A stretch of 22,949 nt of DNA from DAOPXV01 sp035352535 (lineage in GTDB: Bacteria > Muiribacteriota > UBA9980). Position numbers and translations under genes: made by a program. Under the pieces are notes generated by a model, which did not search any database, had not been told where the DNA came from, and worked only from the letters and a program-made list of their open reading frames with translations. Below, one piece after another: positions 6,121 through 13,131 of this stretch (its first letter is position 1; each line of letters opens with the position of its first letter). Location of the stretch: assembly GCA_964545075.1 (NCBI GenBank), contig CAZJFS010000062.1, forward strand, positions 1 to 22,949, given 5' to 3'.

Positions 6121-7276
6121 GCTTACGAATCAAAACGGAACAGAACAGCCCGAATGGATATTCAAAGCCATAGAACGCAAAGATGTAACAGTCATGCATG
6201 AAAACGGTTATTTTGTCGGAATGGATATAAAAACCCTCGAAGGTACAATGAGAGCCAACTTCGGCGACTACATAATCAAGGGCGTCAACGGCGAGATATA
6301 CCCATGCAAGCCGGACATCTTTGAAAAGACTTATGAACTCGCAGACGGGCCCGTGCCGCAAAACAAAAATTTCGAAATAATAAAATCAAAATATGAAGCA
6401 ATAAACCAAAGCACGGATTCACATTTTACGACCGAGGATGCCGAAGATTTACGCGAAATACTTTCGGCCGCAGAGCACATGGCGAAGTGGATTGAGCAGC
6501 TTGAAAAAGAGCTCATAGAATTTAAATCTATGATTAGCCGCTATTCATTTGATTTTCTTACACAAGACAGCGCAATAAAAAAACTTGAATCCGAAAACGA
6601 AAAACTCTGTGAAGTCAATGCACATAAAAACATGGTTATCCAGGACTTACAGGCCGAACTCAAAAAAGCGGCTGAAAACGAAATGGAATTACTTCGAGCT
6701 GGCGACGCCGTTCTGCTGGATCAGACCGCAAAAATAAGGCTGTTAGAAAAACAATGCACCGAGTTTGACGTCAAATATCCCTGTAGCGAGATCACCCGAA
6801 TTAAAGGTATCGCGCAAACACTCATTAAAGAGCTTGATCTTTCCGGTGATCTCCGTATGAAGGCAGAGACCCGCATTAAGGAGCTCGAGGTCACGCATGA
6901 ATTCTGCGAGACCATGCGTAAGGAAAACGAATTTTTGAAAGGTCTTTTAGGCTCTCGTTATCCCTGCAACTGTGAAAAGTTTTGCGTATTCAAAATCAAT
7001 CGTAAATGCAATCATCATGGGGCCTGTGATCATAGAGGCGAATTAGAAACAGGCGAACTTGAAAGAAAATCAAACATATCAAAAGTTGGTTATAATCCAC
7101 ACAAAAAACTTGAAACAATAAAATACTCGCTATCAAAAATTGAGGGCTACGAGGCTTATAAAAAAGAAATATTTGAAACGGCAAACTATCTCGACCAAAT
7201 TAAAAATTCACAAATGGAAACGATCGGTGAACTTCAAGCGGAAATCGACCGCCTCAAAGCCAAACTTACCGCCTAA
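6080..7276 (+). CDS. Common phage N-terminal domain fused to a long coiled-coil with a Cys/His knuckle
   Basis: 398 residues from ATG 6080, with AAAGGAG/GAAAGG purine runs upstream (6065-6079). Residues 1-85 match a small, very common phage protein of unknown function: MKYRKLPVVIEAFKL at the start, then FGDYIIKGVNGEIYPCKPD and IFEKTYEL at the end. Normally that is the whole protein. Here it continues for about 310 residues of charged helix with heptads (EQLEKELIEFKS, KLESENEKLCEV, IQDLQAELKKA, IGELQAEIDRLKAKL). This is interrupted at residues 294-320 by a Cys/His-rich patch (C296, C298, C302, C310, H312, H313, C316, H318) that could hold a metal. The fusion looks deliberate, since the frame is unbroken. 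Function unknown; a scaffold or decoy role is a guess. Confidence 0.6.
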   Translation: MKYRKLPVVIEAFKLTNQNGTEQPEWIFKAIERKDVTVMHENGYFVGMDIKTLEGTMRANFGDYIIKGVNGEIYPCKPDIFEKTYELADGPVPQNKNFEIIKSKYEAINQSTDSHFTTEDAEDLREILSAAEHMAKWIEQLEKELIEFKSMISRYSFDFLTQDSAIKKLESENEKLCEVNAHKNMVIQDLQAELKKAAENEMELLRAGDAVLLDQTAKIRLLEKQCTEFDVKYPCSEITRIKGIAQTLIKELDLSGDLRMKAETRIKELEVTHEFCETMRKENEFLKGLLGSRYPCNCEKFCVFKINRKCNHHGACDHRGELETGELERKSNISKVGYNPHKKLETIKYSLSKIEGYEAYKKEIFETANYLDQIKNSQMETIGELQAEIDRLKAKLTA

Positions 7277-7306
7277 AAATTAGAAGGAAAAGGAAGGTGC
7301 ATTTAT

Positions 7307-7480
7307 ATGCCATTAACACCTGAAAACATTGTTTCTTTTATCGAGGATTTAGATGAAAACGATTCCGAAATTTTATTCCGTGAATTAGCTCGAACTGCTC
7401 CAGATTACAACTGTAAGACGTTCGTCGAAGAGGCAAGAAAGCGAGGAAAATTGACGGCGATTCCGGGGGCGGCGGATTAA
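7307..7480 (+). CDS. Small acidic hypothetical protein
   Basis: 57 residues from ATG 7307, with AAGGAAAAGGAAGG upstream (7285-7297). It is helical and acidic: NIVSFIEDLDENDSEILFRELART, then TFVEEARKRGKL. No Cys cluster, signal or membrane segment apart from one Cys. Family not recognised. It abuts the next gene with no gap (TAA 7478-7480, ATG 7481), supporting a real coupled gene. Confidence 0.55.
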   Translation: MPLTPENIVSFIEDLDENDSEILFRELARTAPDYNCKTFVEEARKRGKLTAIPGAAD

Positions 7481-7684
7481 ATGACGGTTGTTATTGAACA
7501 TCGGCCAAAAGCAAGCAGAGGCATTCACGCCGTCATCGAAACAGAAGTTTCGGGCAAGCTCGATTTTTTATACGAAGAATTTTCAACATTGAAAGATGCC
7601 GAGAAATTTGTCGTTGAGAACGATCATACACTTTTAAAATCGGCTTGCTATATCAGAAATTGCAAATGCAAATTGAAGGGGTGA
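7481..7684 (+). CDS. Small hypothetical protein
   Basis: 67 residues starting at ATG 7481 directly after the preceding stop, with GGGGGCGG ahead. A short alpha/beta fold is suggested by VVIEHRPKASRGIHAVIETEV, DFLYEEFSTLKDAEKFVVEN and the Cys-bearing end SACYIRNCKCKLKG. I do not recognise it. The neighbours on both sides are similarly small and tightly packed. Confidence 0.5.
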   Translation: MTVVIEHRPKASRGIHAVIETEVSGKLDFLYEEFSTLKDAEKFVVENDHTLLKSACYIRNCKCKLKG

Positions 7685-7687
7685 AAA

Positions 7688-7852
7688 GTGATACAAATTA
7701 CTGAAATCAGCCACGAAACCTATTGTCAAATTATCAAAGGGTTTCTTGATAGGCTCGATGATCAAACATATAACGAGCAAATAACTAAAAACTCTGAACT
7801 GAAAAAGTTCATCAAAGACACAAATTACGAAAGGAAAGAGTCAACGAAGTAG
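7688..7852 (+). CDS. Small hypothetical protein (GTG start)
   Basis: 54 residues from GTG 7688, with AAGGGG at 7676-7681 six bases before it and ending at TAG 7850-7852. The predicted fold is helical and charged (TYCQIIKGFLDRLDDQTYNEQ, in two parts; then NSELKKFIKD). No family is recognised. The good ribosome site and the three-base gap to the previous stop are the main support. Confidence 0.45.
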   Translation: MIQITEISHETYCQIIKGFLDRLDDQTYNEQITKNSELKKFIKDTNYERKESTK

Positions 7853-7880
7853 CATTGGAAATTGAATTGAGGTGTACGTT

Positions 7881-8627
7881 TTGAAAACCCCGAAGCAGAG
7901 CCGGCATATATCGCCGGAACTGAAAAAACAGGTTATGGAGTATATAAGTGCAAACTATATCAAGCTGATCGCCTCCTTATGCCGTAAATATCAAAGCCGT
8001 TTCTGCTCGCATCAGGACTTTGGCGATATCGTTCACGATGTATATATTCAGGTGTGCCAGATATTTTTTTACGATTATAATTATAAACGCCTGAAAGATA
8101 CACCCGTCGTAATCCTTTCCACAATCCAACAACTTCAAAACATATTAGTCAAACCGGCGAAGCGCCTTGATTTCGACCGCTCAACCGCCTACATCGAAAC
8201 CTTTCAAGCCGCCGGCCACTTCTTTGAAGATCGACCCAACTCCACATTCGAAGATGAGATCGCGGCCGGCAATCTGGCGGATGAAGTTTTTAAATTCATC
8301 GCCTCTTATCATCCCGATAATATCTATGGCAGTGCAAGACGAAAGATGATCACGGCATTTTTAAAATGCCATTTCATTTTATCAGTTGCGGAGAAAAGCG
8401 GTTCTTCGAAAAAATCACCGGAACTTCTCGCGGCTCTGATATCGGATTTAACGCCAGAACGCCGCCTCAATCTCTTTCGCAAATATCGCGAATTCTATCA
8501 CGCAAAAATAGTATTAAACGTTTCTTACATTCCGAAGCAGTTTAACTTCGCGTGCGATCACTTTCTTGTTCAGCTTCGGAAATCTCTTTTCAAATCCGGC
8601 TTTTTTAAAGCCATATTTCAGGAGTGA
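7881..8627 (+). CDS. Divergent RNA polymerase sigma-like protein (region 2), putative late regulator
   Basis: 248 residues. I prefer TTG 7881 because GAGGTG (7869-7874) lies six bases before it; GTG 7872 is the alternative. Residues 17-60 look like sigma-70 region 2: a helix QVMEYISANYIKLIASLCRKY followed (as separate text) by HQDFGDIVHDVYIQVCQIFF. The D-h-x-D/Q-h-V-x-D/E-V-h-h-x-h pattern is the core-polymerase-binding helix pair of ECF factors. The rest is helical, with no clear region 4 helix-turn-helix; the C-terminus (SYIPKQFNFACDHFLVQLRKSLF) is basic and helical. It is the penultimate regulator gene before the late terminator and the 34-bp late element, the right place for a factor switching on late genes. 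The sigma assignment is a motif-level call. Confidence 0.5.
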   Translation: MKTPKQSRHISPELKKQVMEYISANYIKLIASLCRKYQSRFCSHQDFGDIVHDVYIQVCQIFFYDYNYKRLKDTPVVILSTIQQLQNILVKPAKRLDFDRSTAYIETFQAAGHFFEDRPNSTFEDEIAAGNLADEVFKFIASYHPDNIYGSARRKMITAFLKCHFILSVAEKSGSSKKSPELLAALISDLTPERRLNLFRKYREFYHAKIVLNVSYIPKQFNFACDHFLVQLRKSLFKSGFFKAIFQE

Positions 8628-8629
8628 TC

Positions 8630-8986
8630 ATGCCTATTAAAAAAAAAGACATCAGACTTTTATATCTTGGCGACACCGGATTTTATGATCTGCTCGATAT
8701 TCTTGGTCCTGAAAAAACAAAACTCTTTCTCTGGATATGGGGCGGGACCACGATCAAAGTTCCGAATATGCGCGATATTCAAAACTGTGATCGCGATTAC
8801 GAAATATATAAACACATGTCCGAACGGATAAAACAAAACATCCCGGCCATTAACGCCGCGTGCGAATGCGCGAATAAGTTTAAGTGCCAAGTTGAATACT
8901 GCCTCAAAACTTATCGCAACCTTAAGAAGTTCGCGGACCACATTTCCAGCCACCGGGATGAAATTGAAAAAATACTGAAGGGGTGA
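8630..8986 (+). CDS. Mor-like transcription regulator (partial match)
   Basis: 118 residues from ATG 8630, with GGAG at 8621-8624. Residues 17-60 fit the dimerisation half of the Mu Mor/C family: FYDLLDILGPEKTKLFLWIW followed by GGTTIKVPNMRDI and RDYEIYKHM. The 'fhhhhG-x-e-x-x-hhhhhhGGt-x-h-h-P' pattern is characteristic. Mor proteins activate middle or late phage promoters by touching polymerase. The C-terminal half should be a helix-turn-helix; here it is helical but Cys-rich (NAACECANKFKCQVEYC) and not a textbook one, so DNA binding is uncertain. The gene follows the sigma-like gene by two bases and precedes the late terminator, matching a regulatory role. Confidence 0.45.
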   Translation: MPIKKKDIRLLYLGDTGFYDLLDILGPEKTKLFLWIWGGTTIKVPNMRDIQNCDRDYEIYKHMSERIKQNIPAINAACECANKFKCQVEYCLKTYRNLKKFADHISSHRDEIEKILKG

Positions 8987-8994
8987 ATAAAACC

Positions 8995-9156
8995 TTGAGT
9001 AATTACAGAGTTCCAACATTCGTTGATCACAACTTCATTTACAATACTGTTTTCACTCACGCGCGGATGCTCGCCATGGGTATCATAACCGCAAATGAAT
9101 ATGAAAAAATGTGCGCCGCTCTTGGTATAAAAATCGAGTTCGTCAAAATCGAATAG
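8995..9156 (+). CDS. Small hypothetical protein (TTG start)
   Basis: 53 residues from TTG 8995, with AAGGGG at 8978-8983 about 11 bases before it. It contains TFVDHNFIYNTVFTHARML, then GIITANEYEKMCAALGIKIEFVK. A 'G-I-I-x-x-x-E-Y-x-x-h' turn resembles the end of XkdX-type short phage proteins, but the match is weak. It is the last gene before the intrinsic terminator at 9192. Confidence 0.4.
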   Translation: MSNYRVPTFVDHNFIYNTVFTHARMLAMGIITANEYEKMCAALGIKIEFVKIE

Positions 9157-9191
9157 TACACGAAGCTAAAACGAAACCATTCATTCAATCT

Positions 9192-9225
9192 GCTCCGGGC
9201 TTAACTGCTCGGAGCTTTTTGTTTT
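9192..9225 (+). terminator. Rho-independent terminator ending the early/middle block
   Basis: A 9-bp stem (GCTCCGGGC at 9192-9200 pairing with GCTCGGAGC at 9207-9215, one G-T wobble) with loop TTAACT, followed by TTTTTGTTTT. It separates the regulator genes from the terminase operon, and the late element starts 19 bases further on. Confidence 0.92.
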
Positions 9226-9243
9226 CGCGGAACGGACAGGTTT

Positions 9244-9279
9244 TTCGATTTTTAAAAACTTTTTTTTAATTAATATAGA
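9244..9279 (+). promoter_or_regulatory. Putative late promoter, copy A
   Basis: TTCGA (9244-9248), five bases, AAAAAC (9254-9259), two bases, then TTTTTTAATTAATATA (9262-9277), followed by GA. The same arrangement with identical spacing recurs at 15867-15900. It lies between a terminator and the terS gene, 45 bases from its ATG. The -10-like TATAGA (9274-9279) has no good consensus -35 at 17 bases, which suggests a phage-specific or activated promoter. No transcript data are available. Confidence 0.6.
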
Positions 9280-9323
9280 GATCGATTATTTTTTCCGTGA
9301 TTCGGAAAGACAAAGGAACGAGC

Positions 9324-9779
9324 ATGGCAAAGAAGAATTTGAGCGGGCGCAAAACGCTATACACCAAAGAAATGCATGATCTGGTTAAAGCATACGCGCG
9401 CGATGGCCTGACCGACAAAGAAATATGCGAAAAACTCAACATCGGTCAGACGACTTTTTACGCCTGGCAAAAGCGATATCCGAAATTTCAGAAGGCCTTA
9501 AAGGAAAACAAAGAAAAATTTGACATCAAAGCCGTCGACGCGTTATGGAAGCGCGTTATCGGTTACGACTACTATGAGACCGAAACAACTGAAAAAGACG
9601 GCAAAATAGTTAAAACGAAGAAAATAAAGAAGCACAGCCCGCCCGATCTCACCGCCTTGATATTCTGGCTTAAAAACAGACAGCCCAACAAATGGCGCGA
9701 TAAGGTTATTGAGTTCCGCGGCGACGGCGCGATGAAGGAACTCGCGGACGCGCTTGAGAGGAGCCTCGATAAGAAATGA
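9324..9779 (+). CDS. terS: Terminase small subunit
   Basis: 151 residues from ATG 9324, with AAAGGA at 9312-9317; a GTG at 9297 lies before this site. Terminase small subunits bind the packaging site and recruit the motor. The N-terminus carries a helix-turn-helix: LVKAYARDGLTDKEICEKLN followed by IGQTTFYAWQKRYPKF. Then comes the typical continuation: a long helix (FQKALKENKEKF), the KRVIGYDYYETET strand pair, KKHSPPDLTALIFWLKNRQP and NKWRDK. This 'PPD-x-x-A-h-x-F-W-L-x-N-R-x-P-x-x-W-R' block is diagnostic of this TerS family. Its stop overlaps the terL ATG (ATGA, 9776-9779). Confidence 0.93.
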   Translation: MAKKNLSGRKTLYTKEMHDLVKAYARDGLTDKEICEKLNIGQTTFYAWQKRYPKFQKALKENKEKFDIKAVDALWKRVIGYDYYETETTEKDGKIVKTKKIKKHSPPDLTALIFWLKNRQPNKWRDKVIEFRGDGAMKELADALERSLDKK

Positions 9780-11065
9780 CAATGGAGTGGGGCACCTTCT
9801 CGCCGAAAGCGCTGGACTTTATCTATAACTCGAACGCCCGCATTAATATTGCGTCCGGATCGGTTAGCTCGTCGAAAACCATCAACTGCGTCGTTCGCTG
9901 GATTAAATATCTTATTTCCGGACCAAAGGGAACACTATGTATGGCCGGAAAGACGCGCGGCACTCTCAAGCGTAACGTGCTCGACCCTATGCGCGATACC
10001 GTCGGCGATAAAAACTATGAATGGATTGACAAACAGGAAGGCACACTCAGGGTATTCGATCGCACGATTCACTGCTTCGGCGCCCATGATGAAAGCTCGG
10101 AAGGCAAGATCAGGGGCGCGACATTTGCCGGAGCTAACTGCGACGAGTTAACGCTCTTTCCTAAATCATTCTTCGATCAGCTTATGGCACGCCTCCGCGT
10201 CAAGGGCGCTCAATGCTTCGCCACCACTAACCCCGATAGCCCTTATCACTGGCTGAAAAAAGACTACATCGATAATCCCCGGATCACTAATAAAAAGATC
10301 TGGAATTTTACGATGGAGGATAACCCGAACCTCGACGAAGAATACAAACGCGATATTGAATCGATGTATTCGGGCCTCTGGCATAAACGAATGGTCAACG
10401 GCCTATGGGTCCAGGCGGAAGGTTCTATTTATGACATGTTCCGCGACACGCATATAGTCCGCGATATTCCGGAGAAATATACGCTCGAGTGTGTCGGCGT
10501 GGATTACGGCATAACCAATCCAATGGCTTTCATAAAGGTTGGTTTTGCAGAAGACAAGTATTTCGTGCAAAAGGAATTTTACTATGACAGCAACGAATCA
10601 GGCCGCCAAAAAACAGATGGAGAATACGCCGACGATCTTTTGAAATTTATCGATGGCAATAAAGAAATTGTTGTGGTCGTTGACCCGTCAGCAACATCTT
10701 TCATTGTCGAGTTAGGGCGCCGCGGCGTTTACGTCGTGAAAGCGAATAACGCAGTTCTCGACGGCATCCGTTATGTAAGCCAGCTTTTAACAGCTAATCG
10801 GCTTTTCGTGAAAAATGGAAATTGCCCGAATCTCGTCAAAGAGTTTTATAGCTATGTCTGGGACCCGAACGCACAAAAGCGCGGTGAGGATAAACCCTTG
10901 AAGCTGAACGATCACGTTCTCGACGCTTTACGCTATGTGCTGATGTATATGGCGACGCGCGAAGGAACGAGCGTTATCGAGTGCGTGCCGTCAGAAGGAC
11001 GCTCGAGTTACGACGGGGCAGATCGTGAATCAAGGTACGATCGCAGCGCTGGCGAAGATTGGTAG
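9776..11065 (+). CDS. terL: Terminase large subunit (PBSX-type)
   Basis: 429 residues from ATG 9776, coupled to terS. It is the ATP-driven packaging motor plus headful/cos nuclease. The ATPase half shows Walker A as SGSVSSSKT (K34, T35), an R-rich segment GKTRGTLKRN, and Walker B with the catalytic acid as GANCDELTL (D123, E124). The coupling motif is ATTNPDSPYHWL. The RNase-H-like nuclease half has its three acidic metal ligands at VGVDYG (D243), VVVDPSA (D303) and DHVLDALRY (D383). All key residues are present, and the length is normal for the PBSX/Terminase_3 group. The C-terminal ~35 residues are polar and likely disordered. A 72-base gap follows. Confidence 0.97.
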   Translation: MTMEWGTFSPKALDFIYNSNARINIASGSVSSSKTINCVVRWIKYLISGPKGTLCMAGKTRGTLKRNVLDPMRDTVGDKNYEWIDKQEGTLRVFDRTIHCFGAHDESSEGKIRGATFAGANCDELTLFPKSFFDQLMARLRVKGAQCFATTNPDSPYHWLKKDYIDNPRITNKKIWNFTMEDNPNLDEEYKRDIESMYSGLWHKRMVNGLWVQAEGSIYDMFRDTHIVRDIPEKYTLECVGVDYGITNPMAFIKVGFAEDKYFVQKEFYYDSNESGRQKTDGEYADDLLKFIDGNKEIVVVVDPSATSFIVELGRRGVYVVKANNAVLDGIRYVSQLLTANRLFVKNGNCPNLVKEFYSYVWDPNAQKRGEDKPLKLNDHVLDALRYVLMYMATREGTSVIECVPSEGRSSYDGADRESRYDRSAGEDW

Positions 11066-11137
11066 AAACATCTTTTAATTTTTGAACTATTACCCCGCAA
11101 CTCAGCGGTTTAATAAATATACGAAGGAGTGGTTTAT

Positions 11138-11605
11138 ATGTCTTTAGTTTTTGAATGCAAGGAATGCAAGGAAAAACATTCAGCGCTTACCGAGGCCGGT
11201 ATCTGTATTAATTGCGATAGCGCCATGCGCGAAGCGAATATGAAAGAAAAGCGTATCAAGCTGGCGATTGTCCAGAATGACGGTAACATCGAGGTAGTCG
11301 CAAAATTAACCGGCGAGAAACCCGAGCGAATTTCAAAAATCAAAAAAGAAATGAAGTTCAAAAATATTGAAGGCTCGCTTTATTTTTGCACGCGCTGCGG
11401 CAAGCCGACCGAAACGCTGCTCGCACGCATGGGCCATTCAGGCGTATGCGAAGACTGCGCCGACCGGCTCGAAAAGAAAAAAGAAAATGCGGACCGGTAC
11501 AAAGAACCGGTAATTACATTCGCGTCGAACGATGAAACGCCGCGCTTCAATCCGGATGAGGATTTTAAGAAAAATAAAAAGAAAAGCAAGGTAAGGAAGG
11601 GTTGA
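11138..11605 (+). CDS. Double zinc-ribbon protein between terL and portal
   Basis: 155 residues from ATG 11138, with AAGGAG at 11124-11129. Two Cys4 ribbons frame a helical middle: FECKEC (C7, C10) with CINC (C23, C26), and FCTRCGKP (C84, C87) with CEDC (C104, C107). The middle (LAIVQNDGNIEVVAKLTGEK, then PERISKIKKEMKF) looks like a small winged or helix-turn-helix segment: 'NIEVVAKLTGEKPERI' reads like a helix-turn-recognition helix. This ribbon-HTH arrangement resembles the flagellar-operon protein YvyF and related regulators. The C-terminus is basic (KKNKKKSKVRKG). Its location between terminase and portal is unusual for a regulator. It may bind DNA or the motor; that is inference. Confidence 0.6.
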   Translation: MSLVFECKECKEKHSALTEAGICINCDSAMREANMKEKRIKLAIVQNDGNIEVVAKLTGEKPERISKIKKEMKFKNIEGSLYFCTRCGKPTETLLARMGHSGVCEDCADRLEKKKENADRYKEPVITFASNDETPRFNPDEDFKKNKKKSKVRKG

Positions 11606-11607
11606 AA

Positions 11608-13128
11608 ATGGAAAACGGAAACTCAGTTTTCCCGAATAGGGGAATTAATTCGAATTATAAAGCATCAGTGCCTTTGGTCTCGATAAAACCTGAAGATGTA
11701 ATGAGCGAGATGTCTTATTATATCCTACCCTCTCAATTGACCATGTACCCTTACAACCCTGACGATTTGGTACAGAAGAAAGGGCTTTTCATCTACGATC
11801 GGATGAAGGACGACGAAGTTATCAAAGTGGCTCTGCTTCTGAAAAAAACAGTCATGCTTTCAAATAATATTGAGATCGAAGCCATATCGACAGACCCTGC
11901 TGATCAACAGGCGGCCGATTTCATAAAATATGTTTTATTCGAACAGCTCGAGCAGCCGCTTAATTGTATCATCGAACAGGTGCTTTCCGCTTTCGATTAC
12001 GGTTACTCGGTTTCCGAAAAACTTTTTCAGCATATAGAAGACGGTCCTTTTACCGGATATGTCGGGATCAAAAATATCAAGACGCGCCCGCCGCACGGCT
12101 TCGATTTCCGAACGGACGAATTCGGAACGCTCAAAGCAGTCAGGCAGTTTCAGGGCACGGCATACTGCAAAGACCTGCCGCCGGACAAGTTTCTTATTCA
12201 TACATTCTGTAAGACCTTCGGCAACCCTTACGGTATATCGGACCAGCGCGCAATTTATCGTCCATGGTGGTGCAAGGACATCGTTCTGAAACTTTCGGCC
12301 ATTCATCTCGAACGGTATGGAACGCCGCTTGTAATAGCTTACAATAAAGGCGTTTTGAATAAGGAAGAAGAAAAGAATATCAGGACGATACTCAAATTCA
12401 TTCAGACCGGAACCGGCTTTCAACTTCCTGACGAGAAAGTCCGAATTGATAAACTCGAATTCAGCGAAGCCAAAGGATATGCCGAGGCTCTTGATCGCTA
12501 TGATAAGATGATGACGCGCGGGCTCTTAATGCCCGATCATCTCGGTTTCACAAACACTTCGGCTGGTTCTTACGCACTCGGCCAGGAGCAATTCGGTATT
12601 TTCTATTTAGTACTGCAGAAGTTTTTTAACGATCTTTTGCTCGACATTCAAAAGCAGATCGTCGAGCCGCTCGTTAGATTTAATTTCGGTGTGAAGAAAG
12701 CACCAAAGTTAAAAGTAATTCCGACGAAACCGGAAGATATTGAAAAGCTTTCAGCCATCTATATCAACATGACAAACGCCGGTTATATGTCACCCGCAAA
12801 TAAAAGCGATATGAACTTTATTCGTTCGAAATATGGCTTGCCGGAAATCGAAGTGGAAGTTCAGGACATAAATCTGAGTGCGAAATCAAATTCGGTGCTT
12901 ACTTCGATAAAGAAAAACGAAGGAAATTTTCAAAATATACTCAGTAAAGTTCTTCCGAAACTTTCGCCGGCCGATTACAAAAGATTTATCGATGCATACA
13001 AAAATGGCAATTATGACGAGGCCATGAAAACCATTACGGAGTTTGATCAGCAATCTAAAGACATGATCGCGGAAGCCCTGCGCGCCCGCTTCGCGGATGG
13101 TAAAGGCGCGGCCACGGTTAAAAAATAA
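11608..13128 (+). CDS. Portal protein (DUF935 / Mu gp29-like)
   Basis: 506 residues from ATG 11608, with AAGGAAGG at 11593-11600; a TTG at 11602 is too close. Portal proteins form the dodecameric DNA channel at one head vertex. Family hallmarks here: an N-terminal DRMKDDEVIKVALLLKKTVM segment; the wing region FDYGYSVSEKLFQ; a core with PPHGFDFRTDEFGTL, KFLIHTF and GNPYGISDQRAIYRPWWCKD; then the tunnel region LERYGTPLVIAYNKG and the long helix SYALGQEQFGIFYLVLQKFF, IQKQIVEPLVRFNFG. 'GNPYG-x-s-x-x-r-x-h-Y-x-x-w-x-K' is typical of the gp29/DUF935 group. Order (terminase, portal, MuF) fits. The C-terminal 100 residues are more variable. The gene ends three bases before MuF. Confidence 0.9.
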   Translation: MENGNSVFPNRGINSNYKASVPLVSIKPEDVMSEMSYYILPSQLTMYPYNPDDLVQKKGLFIYDRMKDDEVIKVALLLKKTVMLSNNIEIEAISTDPADQQAADFIKYVLFEQLEQPLNCIIEQVLSAFDYGYSVSEKLFQHIEDGPFTGYVGIKNIKTRPPHGFDFRTDEFGTLKAVRQFQGTAYCKDLPPDKFLIHTFCKTFGNPYGISDQRAIYRPWWCKDIVLKLSAIHLERYGTPLVIAYNKGVLNKEEEKNIRTILKFIQTGTGFQLPDEKVRIDKLEFSEAKGYAEALDRYDKMMTRGLLMPDHLGFTNTSAGSYALGQEQFGIFYLVLQKFFNDLLLDIQKQIVEPLVRFNFGVKKAPKLKVIPTKPEDIEKLSAIYINMTNAGYMSPANKSDMNFIRSKYGLPEIEVEVQDINLSAKSNSVLTSIKKNEGNFQNILSKVLPKLSPADYKRFIDAYKNGNYDEAMKTITEFDQQSKDMIAEALRARFADGKGAATVKK

Positions 13129-13131
13129 ATT

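Noticed and set aside
11095..11108. CCGC-AACTCA-GCGG hairpin after terL as a terminator
   Set aside because: Only a four-base stem and no T-tract.
11935..12423. 162-residue minus-strand ORF opposite the portal gene
   Set aside because: Shadow of the portal gene; no ribosome site or motif.
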